Part shown: piece after piece, positions 15,786 to 23,946 of the stretch
Numbering within the stretch: position 1 is the stretch's first letter
Layout of the letters: each line of letters begins with the position of its first letter
Origin: FEB-35 sp050263095
GTDB lineage: Bacteria > Desulfobacterota > Deferrimicrobia > Deferrimicrobiales > Deferrimicrobiaceae
DNA: 64,000 nucleotides
Assembly (NCBI GenBank): GCA_050263095.1
Contig: JBLNEW010000043.1
Location: 1-64,000 of the forward strand
Direction: 5' to 3'
Position numbers and translations under genes: made by a program
The notes under the pieces: generated by a model
The model's input: only the letters and a program-made list of their open reading frames with translations
The model's database searches: none
Told to the model about the DNA's origin: nothing

Positions 15786-16301
15786 ATGAAGGCAGCGAAG
15801 AAAATGAAGATCGTTCGGGGGATCGAGCCGATCCCCAAGGGATTTCATACAGTTACACCATGCCTGATGGTCCGCGGCGCGGACCGCGCTTTGGAGTTCT
15901 ACAGGAAGGCGTTCGGGGCTGAAGTGCTCGACCGACTGACCGGCCCGGACGGCAAGTCGGTCATCCACGCGCAGATCAAGGTCGGGGACTCGTTCATTTT
16001 CCTTGGCGACGAAGTCCCGGGCATGGAGGGCGGCGCCCCCGAGAAATACGGAGGCTCGCCGGCGTCGCTCCACCTGTACGTCGAAGACGTGGACGCCGCG
16101 GTCGAACGGGCGGTGACGGCCGGCGCGCAGGTCCGGATGCCGGTCGCGGACATGTTCTGGGGGGATCGCTACGCCAAGGTCGCCGACCCGTTTGGGTACG
16201 AATGGGGGCTTGCCACCCGCAAGGAGGACTTGACCCCCGAAGAGATCCGCCGCGGTGCCGAGGAGTTCTTCAAAAAACAATCGGGCGGCGGCCATCAGTG
16301 A
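15786..16301 (+). CDS. VOC/glyoxalase superfamily protein (PhnB-like)
   Basis: 171 residues; ribosome site AAAGGAGATGGGGG. Motifs of the PhnB-like VOC branch: TPCLMVRGADRALEFYRKAFGAEVL, IKVGDSFIFLGDE, SLHLYVEDVDAAVERAVTAG and DRYAKVADPFGYEWGLATRKEDLTPEE. Substrate and metal use cannot be assigned. Precedes the oxidase cluster but is probably not functionally part of it. Confidence 0.88.
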   Translation: MKAAKKMKIVRGIEPIPKGFHTVTPCLMVRGADRALEFYRKAFGAEVLDRLTGPDGKSVIHAQIKVGDSFIFLGDEVPGMEGGAPEKYGGSPASLHLYVEDVDAAVERAVTAGAQVRMPVADMFWGDRYAKVADPFGYEWGLATRKEDLTPEEIRRGAEEFFKKQSGGGHQ

Positions 16302-16347
16302 ACCGCGACGTGCAGTGAATCGCCGAAAGCCGGGCGGCGGGGGCAGG

Positions 16348-17196
16348 GTGGATCGAAAAAGCTTCGTCGCGTTCCTTTTCCTTGCCTGGTGCGCCGCAAC
16401 ATTCGCCGGGGCGCCCGGCGCGCTGGGTCATGTACGGGAAACCCCGGAAGATATCCTGAAACAGATCGGCGTTGACGAGAATCCGGGGGGACAGGTTCCC
16501 CCCGGACTCGCCTTTCGAAACGAGGAAGGGAAAACGGTCCTGGTCGGGGATTTCTTCGTGAAGGGGCCGGTCGTCCTCACGCTCAATTATTACACCTGTC
16601 CCATGCTATGTCCCCTGACCCTGCGCAACCTGCTGTCATCTGCGGAAGCAGTGGGCGGGATATCGCTCGAACGCGATTTCCGGATCGTGACCGTCAGCAT
16701 CGATCCCGACGAGATGCCCGAGGCGGCGCGCGCCCGGGCCGACGAAATGCACGGGATGATGAAGTCGGCCGGCCCCCCCGGTGCCAGATGGGCGTTCCTT
16801 TACGGAGGCCGGGAGGAAATCGCGAAGCTGACCGCAGCCGTGGGATTCCGTTACCGGAAGCTGGAAAACGAGTTCGCCCATCCCAACGTCGTCGTGGTTC
16901 TCACGCAAGGCGGGAAGATTTCCCGGTACCTGTACGGGATCGAGCAGGACCCGCGTGACCTGCGGCTGGCTCTCATCGAGGCGGCCGGCGGGAGGATAGG
17001 GGAGTCGCCGAACGTCAACCGGGCGCTGCTGTACTGCTTCCATTACGACCCGGTCGCGAAAAAATACGCGCTATACGCCAGGAACATCATGAAGGCGGGC
17101 GGCATTTTCACTCTTGTCTTGCTGGGGTCTTTGTATTTAGCCTTGTGGAAGCGCCGAAAACCAAGGACCCTTGCGGGTCGATCGGGGGATGGATGA
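16348..17196 (+). CDS. SCO1/SenC family copper chaperone with C-terminal membrane anchor
   Basis: 282 residues from the GTG at 16348, chosen because it begins the signal sequence (MDRKSFVAFLFLAWCAATFAGA); starts at 16315 and 16255 are possible. Copper-binding CxxxC in NYYTCPMLCPLTLRNLL and the distal His in NEFAHPNVVVVL are present. An extra C-terminal transmembrane helix (GIFTLVLLGSLYLALWKRRK) anchors it. SCO proteins deliver copper to the CuA site of oxidase subunit II, the next gene, which it overlaps by ATGA. Confidence 0.9.
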   Translation: MDRKSFVAFLFLAWCAATFAGAPGALGHVRETPEDILKQIGVDENPGGQVPPGLAFRNEEGKTVLVGDFFVKGPVVLTLNYYTCPMLCPLTLRNLLSSAEAVGGISLERDFRIVTVSIDPDEMPEAARARADEMHGMMKSAGPPGARWAFLYGGREEIAKLTAAVGFRYRKLENEFAHPNVVVVLTQGGKISRYLYGIEQDPRDLRLALIEAAGGRIGESPNVNRALLYCFHYDPVAKKYALYARNIMKAGGIFTLVLLGSLYLALWKRRKPRTLAGRSGDG

Positions 17197-18188
17197 CGAA
17201 CGCGTACGCGTCGGGCGAGGCGGCTTCGCGGTCCGCCCTCCAGATAGACGCCGTCTTTTTCTTCATAACGGCGGTTTCTCTCTTTTTCTTCTTCCTGGTC
17301 GAAGGGCTTCTCATTTATTTCGCCATACGATACCGCAGGAGGAAGGCCTCGGAGGACGCTGCGACCTCGGAGGTCAAGAGTCACCTCGTACTTGAAATCG
17401 TGTGGGTGATCATACCCTCCCTCGTAGTGCTGGCTTTTTTCGCCTACGGATACGTCGTTTATCGGGACGTCACCACGCCGGCCCCCGGCTCGAGCGACAT
17501 AAACGTCATGGCCCGCCAGTTCTCGTACGAGTTCAAGTATCCCGACGGCCATACCACCGTCGACCTGCTGCGGCTGCCCGTCGGAAAGCCGGTCAAGCTG
17601 ATCATGACCTCGCAGGACGTCCTCCACGGGTTCTTCCTCCCCGACTTCCGGCTCAAGCAGGACGTCGTGCCGGGGCAATACACCTACCTTTACCTGCATC
17701 CCGACAAGGAGGGGACATACGACATCTTCTGCACGCAATATTGCGGGGTGGGACATTCCACGATGCGGGGCAAGCTCGTCGTGATGTCCGCGGTCGATTA
17801 TGCGAAATGGGCGCAGGCCGCGAAAACCGCGGGGGCCGCCCGGTCGCTTCCCGAGAAGGGGAAGGAACTGCTTTCGAAATCCGGCTGCCTGGGATGCCAT
17901 TCCATCGACGGAAGCGTCAAGATCGGTCCGACCTTCAAGGGGCTTTACGGCAGGGAATCGCACCTTGAAGGGGATCGCGAGGTCTATGCGGACGAGGAAT
18001 ACATCCGTGAATCGATCTACGACCCGGGAGCCAGGATAGTAAAGGGTTTTCCCAACGTCATGCCGACCTTCAAGGGGCGTCTCTCCGACGACGACATCGC
18101 CGCGATAATCGCATACCTGAAAACGCTTCCGGGCGGGGATTCGGAGCGGGAGAAGGAAAAAAAGGAGAGGGGGGAGAGGAAAAAGTAA
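17193..18188 (+). CDS. coxB: Cytochrome c oxidase subunit II with fused cytochrome c
   Basis: 331 residues. Two N-terminal transmembrane helices (about 20-45 and 70-95), a cupredoxin CuA domain with distal His in VLHGFFLPDFRLKQDV and the cluster IFCTQYCGVGHSTMRG (the usual Glu between the cysteines is Gln), then a class I cytochrome c domain (haem site CLGCHSID, distal Met in NVMPTFKGRLSDDD). The fused cytochrome marks a caa3-type oxidase. Start at 17193 overlaps the SCO stop. The tail is a run of Lys, Glu and Arg. Confidence 0.95.
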   Translation: MTNAYASGEAASRSALQIDAVFFFITAVSLFFFFLVEGLLIYFAIRYRRRKASEDAATSEVKSHLVLEIVWVIIPSLVVLAFFAYGYVVYRDVTTPAPGSSDINVMARQFSYEFKYPDGHTTVDLLRLPVGKPVKLIMTSQDVLHGFFLPDFRLKQDVVPGQYTYLYLHPDKEGTYDIFCTQYCGVGHSTMRGKLVVMSAVDYAKWAQAAKTAGAARSLPEKGKELLSKSGCLGCHSIDGSVKIGPTFKGLYGRESHLEGDREVYADEEYIRESIYDPGARIVKGFPNVMPTFKGRLSDDDIAAIIAYLKTLPGGDSEREKEKKERGERKK

Positions 18189-18284
18189 CGAGAAAGGGCG
18201 ATTAGCCGCCAGCCGGCACGCAACCTTATTGCGCATGACGACATCGCATACGGTGAAAATCGTAATAACGGCGGGAGATGAGGA

Positions 18285-19925
18285 ATGGCGGAAACCACCG
18301 CTGACGGTGCGGCTATCACCCTGAACGGAAACGGGCGATCAAAGGGGTACCTGGAAGAAAAGGGATTCTGGTCCTGGGCCCTGACGCTGGATCACAAGCG
18401 GATCGGCGTTCTTTACCTGCTGACAACGCTTCTTTTCTTTCTCGTAGGCGGGATTTTCGGCCTCCTGATCCGGATCAAGCTGATGTATCCCGGGCAGGAG
18501 ATATTCAGTGCCCACGTCTACAACGTAATTTTCACCCTCCACGGATCGATAATGATATTCCTCTTCGTTATTCCTGCGATTCCGTCGGGGCTGGGGAACT
18601 TCTTCATACCGCTGCTGATCGGGGCCCGGGACGTTGCTTTCCCAAGGCTCAACCTCGCCAGCTACTGGTTCTTCGTCGCGGGGATCCTGATCATGGTGTC
18701 ATCGCTCCTTAGGCCCATGGACACGGGATGGACCTTCTACACCCCCTATTCCGCGAAGACCGCCGCCGACGTCACCCTCCTTTCCTTCGGCATCTTCCTT
18801 ATCGGCATGTCGTCGATCCTGACCGGGCTCAACTTCCTCGTCACGATCCACAAGCTCCGGGCGCCCGGGATGGACTGGCACAAGCTGCCCCTTTTCATCT
18901 GGGGGATGTATTCGACGAGCATCATCCAGGTCGTCGCGACTCCCGTGGTGGGGATAACTTTCCTTCTCCTCGCGATGGAGCGGCTCTTCGGGATCGGTTT
19001 CTTCGATCCCGCAAAGGGAGGAGACCCGATCCTGTTCCAGCATTTCTTCTGGTTCTACTCGCACCCGGTGGTCTACGTCATGATCCTCCCCGCCATGGGA
19101 ATCATCTCCGAGGTCGTGCCGGTCTTTTCGCGCAAGCCCATCTTCGGGTACAAGGCGATCGCATACTCGTCGCTGGCCATCGCGTTCATCGGGTTCTTCG
19201 TGTGGGGGCACCACATGTTCGTAAGCGGCATGTCCAAGACCGCCAGCATCATCTTCTCGTTCCTCACGTTCTTCGTGGCCGTCCCCACCGCGGTCAAGGT
19301 ATTCAACTGGATCGCGACGCTCTACAAGGGGTCCATCACGTTCGAGTCGCCGATGCTGTACGCCCTGACATTCATATTCCTGTTCACGTTCGGCGGGCTG
19401 ACCGGCATGTTCCTTGGCGCTCTTGCGACCAACGTCCATGTGCACGACACGTATTTCGTCGTGGCCCACTTCCACTACACGATGATGGGAGGGACGGTGG
19501 TGGGATTCCTCGCCGGGCTGCACTACTGGTTCCCCAAGATGACCGGCCGGATGCTCAGCGAGAAGCTTGCAAGGCTGGCGTGGCTCCTGACGTTCATCGG
19601 CTTCAACGTGACGTTCCTTACGCAGTTTTTCCTGGGGTACAAGGGGATGCCGCGGCGGTGGGCCGAGTATCCCGCGCAGTTCCAGGATCTCAACATCGTG
19701 TCCACCGTGGGATCGTGGATCCTCGCCGCTGGCATCCTGATCATGTTCGTCAATTTCATCCGGGGGTATTACGCGGGCGAGCCGGCGCCGGCCAATCCGT
19801 GGAAAAGCCTGACGCTGGAATGGCAGGCGGCATCCCCCCCGTCGACGGAGAATTTCGAGAAGATCCCCGTGGTGACGGATTGGCCGTACGGCTACTCCAA
19901 GAGGAAGCCGGAAGGAAATGAGTGA
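18285..19925 (+). CDS. coxA: Cytochrome c oxidase subunit I, type A2
   Basis: 546 residues, 12 transmembrane helices, catalytic subunit reducing oxygen to water and pumping protons. Haem/CuB ligands: LHGSIMIF, the WFYSHPVVYVMILP segment, FVWGHHMF and HDTYFVVAHFHYTMMGG. The helix VI motif is YSHPxVY instead of GHPEVY, so the D-channel glutamate is replaced: this is the signature of type A2 oxidases. Ribosome site GGGAGATGAGGA. Stop overlaps the coxC start. Confidence 0.96.
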   Translation: MAETTADGAAITLNGNGRSKGYLEEKGFWSWALTLDHKRIGVLYLLTTLLFFLVGGIFGLLIRIKLMYPGQEIFSAHVYNVIFTLHGSIMIFLFVIPAIPSGLGNFFIPLLIGARDVAFPRLNLASYWFFVAGILIMVSSLLRPMDTGWTFYTPYSAKTAADVTLLSFGIFLIGMSSILTGLNFLVTIHKLRAPGMDWHKLPLFIWGMYSTSIIQVVATPVVGITFLLLAMERLFGIGFFDPAKGGDPILFQHFFWFYSHPVVYVMILPAMGIISEVVPVFSRKPIFGYKAIAYSSLAIAFIGFFVWGHHMFVSGMSKTASIIFSFLTFFVAVPTAVKVFNWIATLYKGSITFESPMLYALTFIFLFTFGGLTGMFLGALATNVHVHDTYFVVAHFHYTMMGGTVVGFLAGLHYWFPKMTGRMLSEKLARLAWLLTFIGFNVTFLTQFFLGYKGMPRRWAEYPAQFQDLNIVSTVGSWILAAGILIMFVNFIRGYYAGEPAPANPWKSLTLEWQAASPPSTENFEKIPVVTDWPYGYSKRKPEGNE

Positions 19926-20541
19926 TCATACGGTACACCCGGAAATGGCCGCGGAGGGATCCGGCCACGCGCACATGGATCCGGCGCAGGCGTACGACGC
20001 CGCAAAGCTGGGGATATGGACTTTCCTTGCGACCGAGGTCCTGCTGTTCGGCGGGCTTTTCACGGCTTACATCGTCTTCCGCCTCAAGTTCCCGGAGATG
20101 TTCCGGATCGACCATGCCCACCTGAACCGGATCATGGGAGCGACCAACACGGTCGTCCTCATATGCAGCAGCCTGACCGTGGCGCTCGGCATCGCGGCCG
20201 TACGGAAGGGGAAGCAGGGGCTGCTCAAACTTTATCTTGCCCTGACGATCCTCCTGGCGGCGGTGTTCCTCGGGATAAAGTACGTGGAGTGGAACGAGAA
20301 GTTCGCCCACGGGCTGTTCCCCGACACCGACGTGTTCTTCTCCCTTTACTTCGTGATGACGGGGCTGCACGGTCTCCACGTCCTGGGAGGCATGCTGGTT
20401 CTCGGAGGCGTTCTGGCGCTTGCGTGGCGGGGAAAATTTTCGGAGCGTTATTATACGCCGGTGGAAGTTTCCGGTTTATACTGGCACTTCGTGGACCTTG
20501 TATGGATCTACCTGTTCCCCCTGTTCTACCTTATAGGGTAG
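19918..20541 (+). CDS. coxC: Cytochrome c oxidase subunit III
   Basis: 207 residues, five transmembrane helices. Segments KLGIWTFLATEVLLFGGLFTAY, TNTVVLICSSLTVALGIAAV, FSLYFVMTGLHGLHVLGGML and GLYWHFVDLVWIYLFPLFYL are diagnostic of the short five-helix subunit III. Overlaps coxA by 8 bases. Confidence 0.95.
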   Translation: MSDHTVHPEMAAEGSGHAHMDPAQAYDAAKLGIWTFLATEVLLFGGLFTAYIVFRLKFPEMFRIDHAHLNRIMGATNTVVLICSSLTVALGIAAVRKGKQGLLKLYLALTILLAAVFLGIKYVEWNEKFAHGLFPDTDVFFSLYFVMTGLHGLHVLGGMLVLGGVLALAWRGKFSERYYTPVEVSGLYWHFVDLVWIYLFPLFYLIG

Positions 20542-20548
20542 GAGAGCC

Positions 20549-20827
20549 ATGAAGAGCTCGCACGGCACGGGTTACGGAATCTACCTGGCGGTCTTTGCGG
20601 CCCTGCTGGTCTTGACCGGGGCGACCGTCGCGGTATCCTACATCGACCTGGGGGTAATGAACGTCGCCGTCGCCCTGCTCATCGCGTCGCTCAAGGCCTC
20701 TCTCGTCGCGCTGTTCTTCATGCACCTGAAGTTCGAGAACAAGCTCGTCTGGGCGTTTGCGCTGGTCCCGATCTTCTTCCTGGTGCTCATCGTCGGGGGG
20801 ACGATCTCGGATACCCTGTACCGCTGA
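20549..20827 (+). CDS. Cytochrome c oxidase subunit IV-like protein
   Basis: 92 residues with three hydrophobic segments. The pattern GYGIYLAVFAALLVLTGATV, then IASLKASLVALFFMHLKFE and a last helix matches the bacterial COX4 (CyoD/CaaD-like) family. It is the small structural subunit of the oxidase. Confidence 0.88.
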   Translation: MKSSHGTGYGIYLAVFAALLVLTGATVAVSYIDLGVMNVAVALLIASLKASLVALFFMHLKFENKLVWAFALVPIFFLVLIVGGTISDTLYR

Positions 20828-20845
20828 AAATCCAAGGAGGCAATC

Positions 20846-21706
20846 ATGCTGGGAAGGGCGACCGTCGGCCTGTTCTTCCTGCTCCTCGTCTGGGGAAACC
20901 TGGTGGCGGGTCTCAAGGCGGGCCTCGCATGCCCGGACTGGCCGCTTTGCCACGGGAAGATCCTGCCGCCGTTCCGGATGGACATCTACATGGAGTTTCT
21001 CCACAGGGTGATCGCCGCCGTGGCGGCCCTGTTCCTGGCGGCCCTTTCGTGGAGCCGGTTCCGGGACTACCGCGGGGCGGCGAGGGCCGTGCCCATACTG
21101 GCCGTGGGCCTGGTCGCCGTGGAGGTGGTTCTCGGGGGTGCGGTGGTCCTTCTGCGCATTCCTGCGCAGCTGACGACGGTCCATTTCATGATCGGCCTCG
21201 TCGTGTTCCTCCTCGCCGTTTACATGGCTTCCTTCGACGGTTTCCGGGAGCCGCCCGCGTTTTCCCTGTCGGGGCGGTCCGCCTTGTTCTTCGGGGTCGG
21301 CGCGCTGGTCTTCATGCTGGCGGCCCTGGGGGCATACGTTCGGCACGCCGACGCGGGACTTGCCTGCACGGATTGGCCGTCCTGTTTCGGCGGAATCATT
21401 CCGACGGTTTTCTCTGGACACGTCCTGATCCACTTCTCGCACCGGGTGCTTGCGGCCCTCGTGTTCCTTACGATTATCGCGCTTTATGCGGCGGTCTCCC
21501 TTGACAGGCGATACAGGGAGAGCAAGAGGCTCGCCGGGGCCCTCCTGATGCTGGCCGTGGGCCAGGTCTTGATAGGCGGCGCGGTCGTGCTGACCAAGCT
21601 GTATTTCCTCGCGACGGGCCTCCACCTTGCCGTCGCGCTCGGGATGCTGACCGTCCTCTTTCATCTTTGGGCGCGTGAAGTCAAGCGGGGGGAGGCGATG
21701 CCATAG
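20846..21706 (+). CDS. ctaA: Haem A synthase-like protein (CtaA/COX15)
   Basis: 286 residues, eight transmembrane helices in two similar halves. Each half carries a paired pattern: LACPDWPLCHGK...MEFLHRVIAA and LACTDWPSCFGG...HFSHRVLAALV, with further His in TTVHFMIGL and ATGLHLAVAL. CtaA oxidises the C8 methyl of haem O to give haem A. Ribosome site AAGGAGGCAATC. Presence with ctaB shows that the oxidase uses haem A. Confidence 0.93.
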   Translation: MLGRATVGLFFLLLVWGNLVAGLKAGLACPDWPLCHGKILPPFRMDIYMEFLHRVIAAVAALFLAALSWSRFRDYRGAARAVPILAVGLVAVEVVLGGAVVLLRIPAQLTTVHFMIGLVVFLLAVYMASFDGFREPPAFSLSGRSALFFGVGALVFMLAALGAYVRHADAGLACTDWPSCFGGIIPTVFSGHVLIHFSHRVLAALVFLTIIALYAAVSLDRRYRESKRLAGALLMLAVGQVLIGGAVVLTKLYFLATGLHLAVALGMLTVLFHLWAREVKRGEAMP

Positions 21707-21717
21707 AACCGCTGACC

Positions 21718-22623
21718 ATGCCCGGGAAAGCGATGGCGAGGGAATCTCTGCATCCCGCCGGCGGTTTCCTGGCGTCGGCGCTGCTTATTTCAAGGCCCGG
21801 AATCGCCGCCGGCGTGACACTTTCGGGCCTGTCGGGGATGGTTTTGGCGGGGAAGGGCCTGCCGCCGCCGGGCCTGGGGGCGGTGTGCCTCGCCTGCATC
21901 ATCATGGCCGCCTGCGGATCGGCAGTGGCAAACGGCCTCCTCGACGCGGACATGGATGCGCGCATGCGCAGGCTCGACGCCAGGGTATCGGCGCTCGAGA
22001 AGGTGGGGAGAAAGGAGGCCCTGGCGATCTCCCTCGCCCTGACCGCGGGCTCGCTTACGCTGTCATTGTTCTTCCTTCCCGCCGCGGCATCGCTTCTTCT
22101 CCTGGCGGCGATCGGAAGCTACACCGCGCTCTACACGATTTATTTCAAACGGCGGTCTCCTTACGGCAGCGTGCCGGGGGGGATCCCCGGGGCTCTCCCC
22201 GTCCTTATAGGGTACGCCGCGGTCGAGCCTCGCCTGGGAGCCGACGGCATTCTCCTTTTCCTGCTGATGCTTCTGTGGCAGCCGCCCCATTTCTGGGCGC
22301 TGGCGCTCAAGCACAAGGAGGATTACCGTTCCGCCGGCTTTCCCGTGATGCCGGTAGCGCTCGGTGAGCCCTACACCAAAATATTGATCTTCGTATATGC
22401 GGCGGCGCTGCTGCCTCTTTCCATGGGCATGTGGTGGCTGGGGTACTGCTCGGCGGCATTCGCTGCGTCCGCGATCGCCCTCGGGGCTTACTTCCTCTTT
22501 TCCTGCTACCGGAACATCGTGGCCTCGCCCAGGTTCGGCCGGGCGTTCGGCGCCTCGATCGTATACATAATGGGGATCCTTCTTGCGGTCATAGTGGACG
22601 TATCCGCACGCTCCATCCGGTAA
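21718..22623 (+). CDS. ctaB: Protohaem IX farnesyltransferase (CtaB)
   Basis: 301 residues, UbiA superfamily with about nine transmembrane helices. First Asp motif ANGLLDADMDARMRRLDAR (N-x3-D-x3-D), second YTIYFKRRSPYGSVPGGIPG, and WQPPHFWALALKHKEDYRSA near residue 190, typical of CtaB. Makes haem O from haem B and farnesyl diphosphate. ATG at 21718 (MPGKAM) used; 21733 is an alternative. Last gene of the oxidase cluster. Confidence 0.93.
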   Translation: MPGKAMARESLHPAGGFLASALLISRPGIAAGVTLSGLSGMVLAGKGLPPPGLGAVCLACIIMAACGSAVANGLLDADMDARMRRLDARVSALEKVGRKEALAISLALTAGSLTLSLFFLPAAASLLLLAAIGSYTALYTIYFKRRSPYGSVPGGIPGALPVLIGYAAVEPRLGADGILLFLLMLLWQPPHFWALALKHKEDYRSAGFPVMPVALGEPYTKILIFVYAAALLPLSMGMWWLGYCSAAFAASAIALGAYFLFSCYRNIVASPRFGRAFGASIVYIMGILLAVIVDVSARSIR

Positions 22624-22705
22624 ACCGCGGTCATCTCCACTCGCGGCGGCGGGCGGGATGCGTTATCATTATCAATCAACACGAACCTTCCTGGAGAATC
22701 CTGCA

Positions 22706-23617
22706 ATGAGCCTTCTTGTCGTCGGTTCGATGGCGTTCGACAGCATAAGGTCACCTTTCGGGGAAGTGGAAAAGGTCGTCGGTGGGTCTGCCACCTACTT
22801 CTCCCTGGCGGCGAGCTACCTGGCGCCTGTAAGGCTTGTGTCGGTGGTCGGGAAGGACTTCCCGCAGCATACCGTCCGGATGCTCTCCGCGCGGTCGATC
22901 GACACGAAGGGGCTGATGGTCGCCGATGGCAAGACGTTCCGCTGGAAGGGGTACTACGAGTACGACCTGAACACGGCCCACACGGTCGAAACGGAGCTGA
23001 ACGTGTTCCGGGATTTCGCGCCCGTGCTGCCCGAGGAGTACCGGGACACCCCCTATGTTTTCCTCGGGAACATAGATCCGCGCATCCAGATGGACATGCT
23101 CTCACAGGTGCGAAATCCCAAGCTTGTCGCCCTGGACACCATGAACTACTGGATCGAGAACAGCCCGGGGCCGCTTCGCGAGGCGATCGGAAAGGCGGAC
23201 ATAGTGATATTCAACGAGAGCGAGCTGCGGGAGATATCCGGAGAATACAACCTGGTGAAGGCGGCGCGCGCCGTCATGAGCTGGGGGCCGACCCGCGTAG
23301 TGGTCAAAAGGGGAGAATACGGCGTGCTGCACCTTTCGGACGGCACGATGTTCGCGGCGCCGGCCTATCCGCTCGAAACGATCTTCGATCCCACCGGCGC
23401 CGGCGACAGCTTCGCCGGAGGTTTCATGGGGTACCTCGCCTCCCGCGACGGTTCGGAGCCCACCGAGATGGACTACCGCCTCGCGACCATGTTCGGGAGC
23501 GCCATAGCTTCATTCACGGTGGAGGCGTTCAGCACCGAGCGGCTGGAGAACCTGTCTCCAGGGGATATCGCCTCGCGGGTCGATGCCTTCAGGGCGCTTA
23601 CGGAGTTCCGTGTTTGA
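22706..23617 (+). CDS. PfkB-family sugar/nucleoside kinase
   Basis: 303 residues. Start at 22706 has TGGAG upstream; the frame to 22658 is not needed. Ribokinase-fold signatures: VVGSMAFDSIRSPFGEVEKVVGGSATYFSLAASYL at the N-terminus and the anion-hole/catalytic motif DPTGAGDSFAGGFMGYL near residue 232, with Asp as base. Substrate specificity unclear; the branch resembles adenosine/nucleoside-type kinases. Stands alone after ctaB. Confidence 0.9.
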   Translation: MSLLVVGSMAFDSIRSPFGEVEKVVGGSATYFSLAASYLAPVRLVSVVGKDFPQHTVRMLSARSIDTKGLMVADGKTFRWKGYYEYDLNTAHTVETELNVFRDFAPVLPEEYRDTPYVFLGNIDPRIQMDMLSQVRNPKLVALDTMNYWIENSPGPLREAIGKADIVIFNESELREISGEYNLVKAARAVMSWGPTRVVVKRGEYGVLHLSDGTMFAAPAYPLETIFDPTGAGDSFAGGFMGYLASRDGSEPTEMDYRLATMFGSAIASFTVEAFSTERLENLSPGDIASRVDAFRALTEFRV

Positions 23618-23725
23618 GGGATGGCAAAAGAACAAATTTGTAATGTTTTTTGCACAAGTGGTTTCACATTGTTTTTCTGCATGAAAAATGTCTTGTAATA
23701 TCAAGTTGTTTTGACGGTGACCGGA

Positions 23726-23740
23726 TGGCATGATAATTGT
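23726..23740 (+). promoter_or_regulatory. Weak sigma-54-like promoter before Clp ATPase gene
   Basis: TGGCATGATAATTGT: TGGCATG is well placed and TTG follows after four bases, but the invariant GC at -12 is GT. Similar in its first half to the better site at 35057-35072. Confidence 0.25.
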
Positions 23741-23809
23741 TTGCAAGAAATGCATCACATGGCCGAAAGGCCGGAAAATTCCCGGGGCTACCCCTCCCTC
23801 GGGGCTTCG

Positions 23810-23855
23810 ACGACGACCCGGCGCACCTCCACGCAGGGTCGTCGTTTCCTTTTCG
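23810..23855 (+). terminator. Hairpin with T-rich tail in clp leader (terminator or attenuator)
   Basis: ACGACGACCC (23810-23819) and GGGTCGTCGT (23836-23845) form a perfect 10-bp stem around a 16-base loop, followed by TTCCTTTTC. It is 193 bases beyond the PfkB stop and 91 before the clp start, so it could end upstream transcripts or act as an attenuator. Confidence 0.5.
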
Positions 23856-23946
23856 ATCCGCAACAGGCGAAGCTTTGGTTCCTTGACCCCGCCGCAGTCA
23901 AGGGCATAGAATGTTGACCGGTTTTGTTGTTTCGTAGGAGACGATA

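Larger units (their letters stand above)
23618..23946 (+). other. Structured 329-base leader before Clp ATPase gene
   Basis: The first half is AT-rich, the second GC-rich. It holds a GGCC-GAAA-GGCC tetraloop hairpin (23761-23772), then a perfect 10-bp stem at 23810-23845, listed separately. A 68-codon frame at 23711-23917 runs across these hairpins without a ribosome site and is not called. The layout would fit a regulated leader of the clp gene. Confidence 0.4.

Noticed and set aside
23711..23917. A 68-codon frame in the clp leader
   Set aside because: No ribosome site, no recognisable protein features, and it runs through strong hairpins.
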